Source: Enchytraeus crypticus (taxonomy: Eukaryota > Annelida > Clitellata > Enchytraeida > Enchytraeidae). From it: a stretch of 64,000 nt of DNA. Every line of letters starts with the position of its first letter. Within the stretch, counting starts at the first letter, position 1. The notes under the pieces are model-generated. The model worked only from the letters and a program-made list of their open reading frames with translations. It ran no database searches and was not told the origin of the DNA. The position numbers and the translations under genes were made by a program. The DNA lies in assembly GCA_905160935.1 (NCBI GenBank), contig CAJHZI010000240.1, positions 145,001 to 209,000 on the forward strand. Direction: 5' to 3'. Shown in pieces: positions 25,785 to 39,100 of the stretch.

Positions 25785-25955
25785 TAATAAATGTAATAAT
25801 AGCAATATATTCCTCATACAAGGACGATGTCAGGGACGTCCCCCCATCACATGTCACAACAAATTGATTCACCTCAAACGATCTAAAAAAGAAACATGTG
25901 CAGAAGAGAAAGACAATGATCCTAAACAGTGCCGGTCTGGTGATTAAAAAATAAA
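25785..25955 (-). mobile_element. 5'-truncated L2-like LINE tail
   Basis: Matches the fragment at 5940-6115 over CATACAAGGACGATGTCAGG and CAGTGCCGGTC. Confidence 0.75.
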
Positions 25956-26175
25956 TGCGATTAAATTATCACAATACGATTCACTGGAATTATCGTTGTC
26001 TATACATATATCATTCTCTTGTTTTCTGATGATTTCGCATATGAGGAATGAATAGAAAGAATTTTCTGGAAAAGATTTTAAATTTGCTCTTTCTATTGTC
26101 TAAATCAATCTCGTCATATCGTCTCGTGTAAAATGCAATGCAATGATTGATTTAACATATTTTAGTAATAGTCAC

Positions 26176-26449
26176 CTTCTCCGGTAGATTCCATCCTGGA
26201 GGCGACGTTGACGGTGTCTCCAAACAAACAGTAGCGAGGCATCGTGTGTCCTACCACACCTGCAGCACAGGGTCCGGTGTGGACACCAATCCTGACTCTG
26301 AGAGCTGCTTCAGGTTTATGACGGATCTTAAAGACGGACGCCTCACTGAGTAGATCCAGTGCCATGTTGCATATCTCCATGATATGTCTACCACCGTTCT
26401 GTACCGGTAGTCCACTTACCACCATGTACGCGTCTCCTATCGTCTCCAC
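26176..26449 (-). CDS. Cyclase copy 1 exon 18 (catalytic core)
   Basis: Encodes [20 protein letters not shown] to [15 protein letters not shown]. Donor gtgact leaves phase 1. It differs from the copy-2 exon at 60699-60972 at only 5 of 274 bases. Confidence 0.95.
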
Positions 26450-29400
26450 CTAAAACATGTAAGTTATATTCATTAAATTGATTTAAAACTTTAAATTAGC
26501 CTTAGTGCATCTGAGCAATGACAAGTAAGATCGGATCTCTGATTGTGTATTTGCTACTTGCACCAAAATTCTTTTGAAGTTTATTTTAACGCAAACGTAG
26601 TAATTATATTGCTATTTATATTGCCTCAACAGTTGTAGAATGATATCATTTATTTATAAGTATAATTTCAAACCTTGTAAACATCATGTCTTGAGATGGT
26701 ATCGTCGAACGTTCCATAGAGATCATTGAGTAGATCTACGACCTGCATCGGAGTCGACTCTGACGAGAGGTTTGTAAAGCCGGCGATGTCTGAGAAGTAG
26801 ATGGTAACACCGGGAAACATCTCCGGAAGGATTGATTTACCCTGCTTCAATTGATCGGCTATGAACCTGTATTATCATGCAAAACATCACGAAATTAACC
26901 GAGTATTACAAGTAAGATAATACAATAATAAGTTAAAAAACCTACGTAGCCCGATGTCAAAAGTACCTATAGCGCAAAATCGTACAACTGTATGAATACA
27001 AAAGGACATATCCTTTTCGCATTTTCTAATGTAAAAGAAATTTTCAAATTTTAATTCAATTTTATTTAAAAAAAATAAAAATTGTGTTGAAAGCTGTATT
27101 TTCTTTAATTTTGGTGGTGTTGTCGTTTCGGTATATTTATTTTTCCTTGAAAATGATACATTTTGTACATTTTTGTACACTTTTACTTCGCCTGATTTAC
27201 CGTAATATTGCACAAATAAATATCTAAGAAATATTCCTTAAGATAGGCATTGCTATTGCATCACACATGCCTTCAACGATCATCTCAGAGCTACGTGTAT
27301 ATGACGCCTTTTCTTTATTTCTACTTTACTGCTCTTTGATAACTGGAAACTTACCCGTGTTGTGCCCGATTGCTTAAGAATATACCAACCGTGGACTGCA
27401 CGTGTAGTACAAGGCGACAAGGCAATTATATCCATAAAAACGTCAAAAGGGCATTTAGTAGGTGAGCGTCTATTCTCCAGAAATTGCAACAAAATTTCTA
27501 ATCCAGACCCTTGTTAAATTGGGAATCAAGGTACGATGATGGTGATGATGATGATTACGACTATCTGGATATTATTTTAATTTCCATATTAATATAATTA
27601 ATATATTGTGTTATCCTCGTGTTGTGTCCAGGTTGCTTGAAGAAAGAAGAGACCAACGTGTATTTATACACGTGTCGTTAAAGGCGACATAAAAGCAAGT
27701 TCCATACCAACGTCAGTAAGGTCATTCGGTTAGTAAGCGCCTAAGCTCCAGAAATTACTACAAAATTTAAACAAATGAAAAAACTTCAAAAGAAGGTCTA
27801 TTCGTATCCAGACCCTAGTTAAACTGGGATTTAAGGGAAGATTATGATGATTAATATAATTGATGAGTTATTCTCTATTTTAATACAGTTTGCTGTTTTT
27901 GGCCGTCAACGCCATACAGACTAGTAGAAGGAAGCACGGTACCTAATCTTTATTATCAAACAACCTATCACTCTACGGTTCTGCTAATTGACTGGTTCCA
28001 CGCACACTTTCCCAATCTTAGACTGCCTCCATCTTCTAAAGATACATAATGTTAGTAACAACAGTCTCTCATCACAAGGGCTTTGCTTTAGAAATCTCTA
28101 AAGTAGTCATTGGCTTGAGAAAATATGGCTTCTGAGTTGGTTTCAGGTTGCGCTGCTAAGTAGGAGCTAAATGATGACATTTTTCTAAAATTAAAGGCAC
28201 ACATGGTTATTCGACCGCGGATCATTATTTGCGGGGTTAAAATCATGAGCTCGCCCGTCACTGACATCGCTTTCGAGTGAAGAAGCTAACGTTAAAATAA
28301 GCTCTTTTAGCTATTTACATAATGTCTTAATCGGATTCGCGTTAATTTTAAATGCTAAACTTACGGAGGCAGCATTCTATTCAGTAACATGTCCGTTTTC
28401 TTTTTCTCATCTAGTAGTTCTGAAGTTCTCTGTTCTACGATGGATTCTAAGTTGTTCGCGTATTTCTCCAACTTTTCCAGAACGTGATCGATGATATCCA
28501 GCTTTCTGTCATAAACAATTATTGTAGCAAACTTAAAGCACGAAGCAAATATCGCATATCATATAACGCATTGCCCATAGAACATAGGTTAAGGCCAAGT
28601 TTAACGTCAGTTTCCTGCTAGAATAGCATGTCAGCGGCGGGGAAAGCGCTGGATTTGAACCCTGCAAAATATGGCTAAAAAATATTGATCCATCTAGTTC
28701 ATATGTGATTTTATAGCTTAGCATATACATGTATTTTACTGTAAATACTGTGACCAGTGTAATGGTGTAAATGCTATGATATCGTGACGATGCTTAAATA
28801 TTTTATTTATTTTATTCTTATATTAGGGCACATGTTAGAGTCTTCGGACATCTGTGTCCTTTTCATTTCAAGTAAATTGCTGTATTTTGTGAGACTTTTC
28901 TATCTCTATTGTGTGAAATGATTGAATCATTTAAATAAAAGTAAAATAAATAAATAAAATACCTAGTTCATACGTAGAACTCTACACATACTGCCTCACT
29001 TAATTCATAGCATAGAGTTATTCTCTAAGGTATAAATATTCGTCTGTGACTTGCATTTCTACCCAGTAATAAATTTAATGGCATAGACTAAACGCTAAGT
29101 AAAACCTTGATTGGCGAAGCTTTTTAAAGTTCCAGTGTTTCAATTCATAAGTTTGCTAGTTTTAAATCAAAACTTGCTTAATATAATTCGCAGTATTTAC
29201 TTTTATAGGTTTGTTCTTTTTCTAGTTTCGCGATCATGAAGGATGACAGTCTTAAACAGCTATGGCTAGAGCCAGTAGTAAGTGCGATCTCGGAAAGATA
29301 TTTAACCGCGGATAAGTATATACGGGGTTCAAATCCTGGGCTCGCTCGCTACTGATATCGCTATCGAGTGCGGAAATTGACGTTAACATTAGCTTTTTAC

Positions 29401-29462
29401 TTTATGTATTTCGACAAGGTAGCAAATCCTGGGCTTATTGACTAGTTAGTATACAAATAATT

Positions 29463-29494
<32 letters not shown>

Positions 29495-31382
29495 CTATAA
29501 AACTAGTATTTAAAAATTGTACTAGTCATAGTAACAGTAAAAATAATGAAAATTTTAATAATGGTAATAAATGTATAATAATAGTATTATAGTATCATAA
29601 TTAGTAATAAAAATAATTTATATAGAAATAATTTCTTCATGCTCTGGTAGTCGCTTATTGATAATAATAATTAATTTATTTAATTTCACCAATTCAATGG
29701 TAGACAAGTATAAAAGATTTTTTGTAAAATTTTGTCTTTTATATTTGTCTACCATTTAATTGGTGAAATTTAATAAATTAAAATAGTTGGCATCAGAATG
29801 TTATGAATACTAACTTCCCCCCTTGAAGTCGTTTTAGATTTTTGTTGATATCTTCGAAGGAGGGGCGCTCTTGAGGGTTCTCAGCCCAACACTGGCGCAT
29901 GATCTCGACGAGTTCAGACATCTCATTCAAGGATGACGGTAGCACTGGTCTGAACGGGTTATAACCACCCAGCATTACCTTCTGCACGATGTCTGCATAG
30001 TTGTAATAGTAACAGTTACATTAGCTGATTATATTTTACAATTTCAACCTTTTTATTTATTTATCATGTCATAATAAACGTCAAATGAGCCAATATCACT
30101 ATACGCTGACATTGAACTGTAATATGTAATTGTGATGATTGTATGCTAATTAAGTGTTTTGTTAGTATATTGTTGGCTAGTTGCCAAGACCTAGTAACTA
30201 TCTCTGTTGAGATTTTATCTTTTTAGATTTTTTTAAGATTTTATTTTTCAAATGTTATTTTCTAACCAGAAAACAAATGCACAACAATCATGTACAGATA
30301 GACAGTGTACTACTTTAACTTACTATTGTATTAATGCGACTATATCAGCCTATGCATTACTACTACTACAGTTTAACTAGTACATGTAGTTATTTATGCT
30401 GTACATTTGTTTGTGTCGATGATGAAAAATAAATATGATGAAAAATAAATACACGCGTGTCAGTTAAAATTAACTAACTATTCTGGTTCTGCAGTTGTAT
30501 TAATTGTGCAATTGTATTGATCGATCATGTTGCATTAATTGAATTAATTATTACATTTTTAACGTCGTAAACTAATTAATGAACTAATTATCTTTATTAA
30601 TTGAAGTTAACTAACCTTTCTGGCCGTCATTCTCAAAGAACGGCGGAGCTCTGTAAGCGATCTCCTGCGCTATGATAGCAAAGCTGTAGACGTCTCCCTT
30701 CTGAGTCCCATAGACAGGTCTGACGCTCATACGAAGCAGCTCTGGAGCAGTCCACAACATACTTCGGTATTTCTCTGTCTCTTCTTCTTCACTTCCCGTC
30801 TGTCTTCCCCTTTCCATGTCGCTCTCTGAATCCACAGCTTGCTCCGTAGTCCTGAACGCTTCCAGGACAGGGCACCCTATCTTGAGAGACCACCGCGTGT
30901 CGACCCTGCATGTAGCACTTCTGAGGTCTCCGTGCGAGTGTAGTGCAGACTTGTGGATGTAGTTCATACCCTGCAAAAACGGATTAAGTATATATATATA
31001 TATGTATATATATATTTCCCGTGTTGTGCTCGGATGTGGTTGGACCACTGCAGAATAGGGCAACCGCAAACAATCTGCCGCGTGTACGTAAGAGGCGACT
31101 AAAGGCAGGAGCTGAGGATGGCAAGAGGGGACCCACCTCACCATGAAATATATTCCCCTAGGATTAATGGTAATTAATCCACCTAACTGAGGAAGGCAAC
31201 GGGAAACCACCTCAGAAGCCATATTTTTCCCACGCTATAGGCTACATAAGGTATGGATAAGGCATAGTCTTTGTGAAGGGATTAACTTGTTGATCTACGG
31301 AGTGTTCTTACCGAGCGAGAAACCAGACTTTGAGTATGAATATGTACCTTGAACCTGCTACTTGGCAGTGCACTGAAGAAGA

Positions 31383-31421
<39 letters not shown>

Positions 31422-32615
31422 TAAGGTTAACGTCAGTTTCTTCACTCCAAAGCGACGAAAGTGACAGGCAAGCCTGAAAAAACGGAATGCATCTTAATCG
31501 AACAATGTTTCGATCGATTGATTAATGTGGCTGGAGCCAGTGGCAATGTCGTTAAGATATTCGACTGCGGTCAGTATGTGCAGGGTTTTTTAATTACCGT
31601 TTATCTGTAATTGTCAATTAAGTTATTATTATTTAATTTTTATTTACTAATTAGTCTATGTAATTTGCTAAACTCGTTTTAATTTTTAAAAAAATCAAAG
31701 CTAGTTGATTTTAAATAAAAATGTAAAAGCAATGGTTGATTTTAAATAAAAAATGCAGTGGCGATGTCTTACTGAAATCGCCACTGGTTGAAGCAAGTGG
31801 CGATGTCGGTAAGATACTCGAGCGCGGATCAATATGTGCGGGGTTCAAATCCTGGGCTCACCCGTCACTGACATCGCTTTCGAGTGAGGAAACTGACGAA
31901 AACATTAGCTTTTTACCAGTTTTTAAAGCCCATAAAGATCCGGTGGGTAGATCTGTGAATCTCTTTGTCGTCTTCAGAGATTGTAAATTACTTGTGTCTC
32001 AGTGGCTAGTAATGACCTGCAATTGATTGATTCTTGTTATTTATGGCTAGTAATGATCTGAAATTGATTGATTTTTGTTATTTATGGCTAGTAATGATCT
32101 GCAATTGATCGATTTTTGTTATTTATGGCTAGTAATGATCTGCAATTGATTGATTTTTGTTCAGTAATAATAATACTAATAAAGGTTTAACATCCGTTTC
32201 CTCATACAAGGATGATGTCAGGGACGTCAGGGACGTCAGTATGGCTAGTAATGATCTGCTATTGATTGATTTTTGTTCATTGCATTTGCATCTATGAACC
32301 GATTCTAATCCGTTGTATGCATTCCTCGCTGCCATTGAAAGCTAAAGTGGAGTCCAAGGATAACTTACATTTACTAGATCGGATATGAGAGAAATCCTGA
32401 AGAACCAGTCCAGTTTGGTATCATCGTCTTGCAATATATCCTGCCGTGAAGTAAACACAGTGTTTATATCTAAACGGGTCCGCAGCTATAACAACCGTGA
32501 TTTATTAAATCTTTCAATAATTTTAGGTATATAAAAATCTTTCTATAATTCATAACATATATAAATATCTGTTATATATAAATATAAATATGTTATATAT
32601 ATTTATAAATATATG

Positions 32616-32678
<63 letters not shown>

Positions 32679-35600
32679 CACACAGTATATATACAGTACA
32701 TACAGAATATGTACATCTTTCAGCAAATCTAAAAATCGTTAAATAAAATTAAATATAGAAGTATTAAACATTAAACCTTAAAAGCCTTAAACCTTAGAAG
32801 TATTAAACATTGGTATTTGCATTTATTATATAAGTTAAGAAGAAGACTTTCAAATGACAAATGCATTCTAAAGCCACTCCGTTGTAGATTAATTAATATT
32901 TAAATAATCTTTAATTAGAGGTAACATAATAGAAAATGAAAGAAAATAAAAGGAAAGATTAAATTCTATACGTAGATCGTTTCCACATGAGTTAGATAGG
33001 CATCCACAGTTTAACTTAAATATAGAGACAGCGCTAAAATTGCCACATCTAAAGAAAAGTTTTATAGGTTCCATATGTTGATATCTGTCTGTATGTAGAG
33101 TTTCAAGATTATACTTTGGCCAATTCTACGGATTTAATTCCTAAATATTTAAAAATATTTCATCTGAATTTCCTCGTTCAAATGATTGGACAAAAAATCG
33201 TAAAAATCAGAAGTACATGAAAATAATTAGGCATTCAAACTTATCGAAACTTTCTAACAATACGTATTTTAATATATCTTTGTACGTACATGTAGTAAAC
33301 ACATGGCTAATACTTTATGCAAAGCCATATCATTGAAAACAAATTAAGACTAAGTATAGAGCGCTCTCTCTTAGTGCACTGCCTACTGGCAGGTCCATGG
33401 TATATAACGCCTCCACTCTTCTCTGTCTTCCGCTTTCCTCTTCATTTCCACATATGAGTGGATCTTTAAACCATCTAACGTACCTAATCTCGGCCTGCCT
33501 CAGATAGAGAACATGTAACAGATAATGATTGCTAGTCATAATGGAGAAGAATGAAGAAATAAAGAAATATCACAAGCAAAAACTAAGCTAGGACTCTCTG
33601 TGTGATATAGTATGCGTGCGACAATGAAAAACCTGCAATACGCCCCTGCTGCATCTCTGTAGAACATAGCACACGTGATCAGGGTCGACACAGGCTCCTA
33701 GAAATGTCTGTAGATTATCATGACTCAGCTCTTTTAACTAAAACACATCAACACAGGCTGCTAGAAATGTCTGTAGATTATCATTACTCAGCTCTTTTAC
33801 ATTCTTTTTTTCAGGGACGTCTTCGAACTCATCTTTGGATGAGGAAATCAATGTTAAGCTTTTATTATTATTAATATTATTTTAATTTATTATATCTAAC
33901 CTACATTAATGAAAGAAATGAAGGAAACACCGAAGAGATACTACGTCTACACTAAAAAATACTAAATGTAAAAGTGGAAGTATTTTTTCTGAAATTAAAA
34001 AGTAAAAATATTGCATTTTTCAAGAACGAGAAGTACAAGTAAAAGCACTGTCCAAACCTCAAAAAAGTAAAATAGGTAAAAGTATTTCTTTAAGCAAAAG
34101 TAAAGTACTTTTCCAGCCGTGTAAGTACTTCACCTACCACTATCAGTTGTATCATATCCTGGCGGGAGAGATTGATGAACTGCCTGTAAGCGGGCGCCAC
34201 TAGAACGACCGTTCCCTTGTACAACGCCAAGCCCTCCCCTGCCTGACACTCCCCAGCCGTCAGGCGACTGTTGAGAGAGGCGTGGGACGAGCTTTTTCCT
34301 ATGCTGCTGCCCAGTGATGCCTGCGTCAAATATCAACACTGTGCTATGCTAAAAGGACCCAGCAGAATGTCACAATACTCTATTTACGAGTGTGACACTT
34401 GCTCGGTTAAGATACCCGTCCATTGAACAAAGCCACGTTGCGTGAGGTTAGTACTTTGTGGGCGACCACTTTGGTAGATCGAATGTCGAAAGCTTTGAAT
34501 GTAAATAATCCCAGAGTGTTGGAGGTTATTCTTAAATCCGCGCCGGCTGCTATTAGAGCGCCAAAAAAGGCAACGATAACTAATAACCATGGAGGGGAAA
34601 GGAGCAAATAACGAAAACTATCAAAACAACAACTAAGAAAGGAAACTATGTTGCACATTCGGTATGTCATTGTGCAATTATAATCTACGCTGGATGGACG
34701 GTTGACTATAGACTGCGTAACTGTTGGATTTGATATTCTAAGAGATAAGCTATATTTAATATGTAGCCATTTTTTCCCAAGCTATTGGCTTCATAAGATA
34801 AGTAATTAATTCCCTTTACTTTGGACTGATTTTCTGGAATTTGGAATTTGCACCGTTTTTGAACCTTCCTTTTGCTCGCCGGTTTGATTTTGTCTCAATA
34901 ACGCTCGATGTTGTCATTGATGACTGTAGCGCTCTAATTGTTGTTATGTTATAAGGTACGAAAAAGATATAACCTCTTGTGAATGAATTAACTTGTTGAT
35001 TTAAGGAGTGCCTAGGCATAATCTATATGGAGCGCTAAAGCAGGTTCCGAGTTTGAGATATGTACCTTGGATCTGACACTTGGTAGAACACTAGAGTTGC
35101 TAGAGATAGATTAAACGTGACATTTCTAATCATGGATGATCGTTTCACTATAATAATAATAATAACCTCCGATAATTTTTATAGCGGTGTCAGGACCGGT
35201 GTCCGGTCTTCGAGACCGCTTTACAGGTTCCTGGCAGATTATTATTAATCCTTTCAATGGTTAATCATATCTTTGCTATGGAGAGCGCCAATCGGCAGCA
35301 AGCTCCGATACAAGATTAGCCTTCCATGGGCCCAAGGGGATATACATCATTACTTGACTGACCTGGCTTAACTATATTGTGAGCTTAGTTTAAAAGCTGG
35401 TATACATTAATATATTGCAGAGTTCTTCTATTTACGACAGACACATACATTACTTGAGAAAGTTCTTATACTAATATTATTGTGGAGATTTAATTGTCAA
35501 CTTTTAATTCAACCAATTAAATATAAATTGTAGAAGACTAATCAAACTAATTATTTGTGAATCTTCAACAGCCAATTTAAACAATATCTTCATTAGATGT

Positions 35601-36098
35601 CACTTCTGAGAAATAATGATCATTTTAAATTTCATGTATCATAAAATAAGTCCCTAGGATACAGTCTAGCAAAGCTCACGTACGCGTCAAATGTTAATTA
35701 AAATAACTTTTAAAATATATTTGAAGATAAAAGTATTTCGCTAATTATTAATGCGGTCTTCAGATTGTTGAAAAATATAGGAATAATTATCATTTGAGGA
35801 AGATTAAATATAAACGCCGATATAAATTTTAAATAACTCTTGAAGCGTGTTTATAGGAATTTATTATGAAATATCGAAACTTAGTTACATGTGCAAGGAG
35901 ATTGTATAGCTGAAGTTTAAGATTATAACAACACAATTACGAAGTCTTAAATTAATATTTTAAACTGCTTCTCTAATGAATATTTGCTGGAAATAGATAC
36001 CTAGTTGACAAAATATTCGCGTATTGATATGAAGAGAAAAGCCGACGATAGAAATGTGAGCAGAATGTACATATCATGGACCTGCCAACCAGCAATAC

Positions 36099-36136
<38 letters not shown>

Positions 36137-39100
36137 GGAGAATGAAAATTTACATCAAGGTAAGCATTAGATTTGAATTAAATCAGATCACTTATTTGAA
36201 ATATTTTTTGCAATTGTAAAAAGATATAAAGCTACGTTCAACATTGGTTTCTTGACGCAGTGAATCTTTTTAAGAGCGAATCCTTTTCCTGTTTCAAGGA
36301 CTAGATTGGACATTAGCAAGTTTGGGTATTGAAGTAGCTCCAAATACCTTATTAATTTAATACCTTTTGCATTACAGTAGATTAAGTTAACAAAATGGGG
36401 TAAACTGGAGTGTGGGTAAACGTGGTAGTGTTCTCTGGGAATGATGCCCCTGTCCAATGAATGTTATTCGAAGGGCAGGAAGGCATAGGGGCCCACCTCG
36501 TCATAGTCAGAATTCCTCCAAGAATAATGGTATATCAGAAGGAATGTTGTAGATGATTTGAAGATCCACTCGTACATGAAGAGAAAAACAGAAGATAGAG
36601 ATGAGTGGAGGCATTATATAACATGGACCTGCCAGTAGGCAGTTCACTGAGAGAGAGAGAGAAGTTAACAAAAGAATTAACAAAATTAAACTAGCCTTGT
36701 TATCGTCATTTTTAAAATGATAGAATGATATATTATAGATATGGTTTTAGTCTTCGTCATTATATGGGAGAAATATGGGACAATAGCACAGCTACACGAT
36801 AACATAAAAATATATTTACATTTTTCTTTAAAACTAATTAATTATAATTATTATCCGAATATTAGTATTTTCTACTTGAGAAAATTCCTTATCTCTGGTG
36901 TTAAAAAGAAGGTAAAGCTAAGGTTAACGTCAGTTTCCTCAATCGAAAGGGATGTCAGTGACGGACGAGCCCAGGATTTGAACCCCGCACATATACTGAT
37001 CCGCGGTCGAATATCTTACCGACATCGCCACTGGCTCCAGCCAGTTTTTAAACCCAGTGACCGGTACAAGGTTCCAGACGTATATTCTTATTCTCTCTCT
37101 TTGTTGCTCAGTAAGAGAACACCGTCGATCTAAAAGTTTGTCCGTCAGACATTATAATCCTTTAATAAACACTTTTAGGAAGTTGCACTCGAGGGAGGGG
37201 CAAAAATTATGAAAAACCATACTGGGAAAGAGTTGGGGGAATATAAATTTTTTAAAGGGCACATAAGTTCTTAAAAATGGCTCTGAAATCCTCTGATGAT
37301 GCCTGATGTGTTAATTTTTTCCTAATTTTTTTCAGTTTTAAGTGTTTTCACTTGTGCCTAATAAAGCAAAGTGACGCCCTTGTCTCCGCTTGTGCAGCTG
37401 TATGGTTTGTTGAATTGTTAACATCTTAGGCAAATCAATGGCAGGGAATAATTTATTTATTTTTTATATATTTATTGATTTAATGTGAATATATACCTTG
37501 AACCTGCCACGTGGCAAGTTCAAGGATGTTTACGTTCAAAGTCTGCTTTCATGTACCACAAAGAACACTACGACAAGTTTTGCTTTAGCCATATCTCATG
37601 TAACCTAGAGGTTAGAAAAATGGCTTCTGAGATGTTTTCTCTTTGCCTTTATCTGTTCTTACTTAGTCATTTTACGACTCGTGCATCAGTGCCCTGGTTA
37701 GAACTCGTGTGAACTACAAAGCGACAAAAGTTAAGCGACTGTTCTTTGCAACTTGAGTTTTATTTTACTAATCGATCCGGCTTAAATTCGAAGCGATGGT
37801 ATATTGCTTTACAAGCAAGCGTGATCGTCGCTAAACCAACTCATCAGTGGCGGATCTAGGAATTTTTAAAAATGTGGGCTAGGTAACATTTGTTAACAGT
37901 GTACACATTATTTTACTTTCGCCCTCGCCTTCTCCGGGACGGAGTTAAATTTTTTAAATTACACTCATTTAAAACTTTTTTATACATAATCACAACTACA
38001 TCGCCATGATCAAAAGGCTAATATTGACAAAAATGTTTAACGGCGGGTCTAAGGAGGGGGAAGACCCCCAGTGCCCCACTCTGGATACCCTTACCTATTG
38101 CAATCCATCCAGCCGGTGCAAGTGAAACGAAACGAAATGCACCTGATGATTTGGTGATTAGTGATTTAGTCAACCATGATAACTCAACGGATCAAAAGTC
38201 AATCAAATTATTTTTATTTAAAATCAACGAGTTTATATGCTTTTATTAAATTACAACTAGTTTATATGCTTTTATTAAATTACAACTAGTTTATATGCTT
38301 TTATTAAATTACAACTAGTTTAGCAAATTTCGATGAATAACTAGTAAATACAAATTAAATAATAATAAAGTAAGTAATTGACAATTACGAATAAACAATA
38401 ATAAAAAATATATAGCAAATAGTTACAAAGGATACAATTAATAATTAAAAATAATTTTATAATAATTCCAAAACAAATAAAAGAGAAATAAAACCTCGTT
38501 TACCTTTACGCCTGTTCCGGATTGTTTTATCATTTCCAACTCATTGAAACTGATCTTCCAAACCATCTGACGAATCTTTGCTTCCATTCGCCGATCCCTA
38601 AAAGATAATACACCAGGTGCTAGTTTGAAAAATACAAACTCAAATCCTAATTTAACGTCAATTGCTTACTATTTCGAAAGCATTTCACTTAGACAGAGAG
38701 TATTGGATTCGACTCGGCCATCTTTTGATTAGCAGTAAGATGTAAGATCATTAGAATTAAGATAAGATCATCTATAATTCATGAAATACACAAAGCTTTA
38801 AATACCGTGTTAAAAACGCGGACATGGACATATATGTACATGCCCAAAAGCACTTACATACGCCCAAAGTGTATGAGTATTTAAGGTGTGGCAAAATTAT
38901 ACGTTGAAATAAATGAAAGAAGATATTTATTACACTACAGAACTTCGTAAATGAACCACCAACGATAGTCCAACCTCATTAACTGCTAACCACTAGCACT
39001 CCATACTTTCCATGAGAGATACTTTTATCAGTCTTCTTGTTTTTATAATGCAATGCTTTCAAATGCTGATTTGAAAGATGTAGATATGAAAATTATAATA

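Noticed and set aside
34407..34670. Minus-strand frame of 87 codons with hydrophobic stretch
   Set aside because: Overlaps a 5S-derived repeat in an intron, no splice signals or family resemblance.
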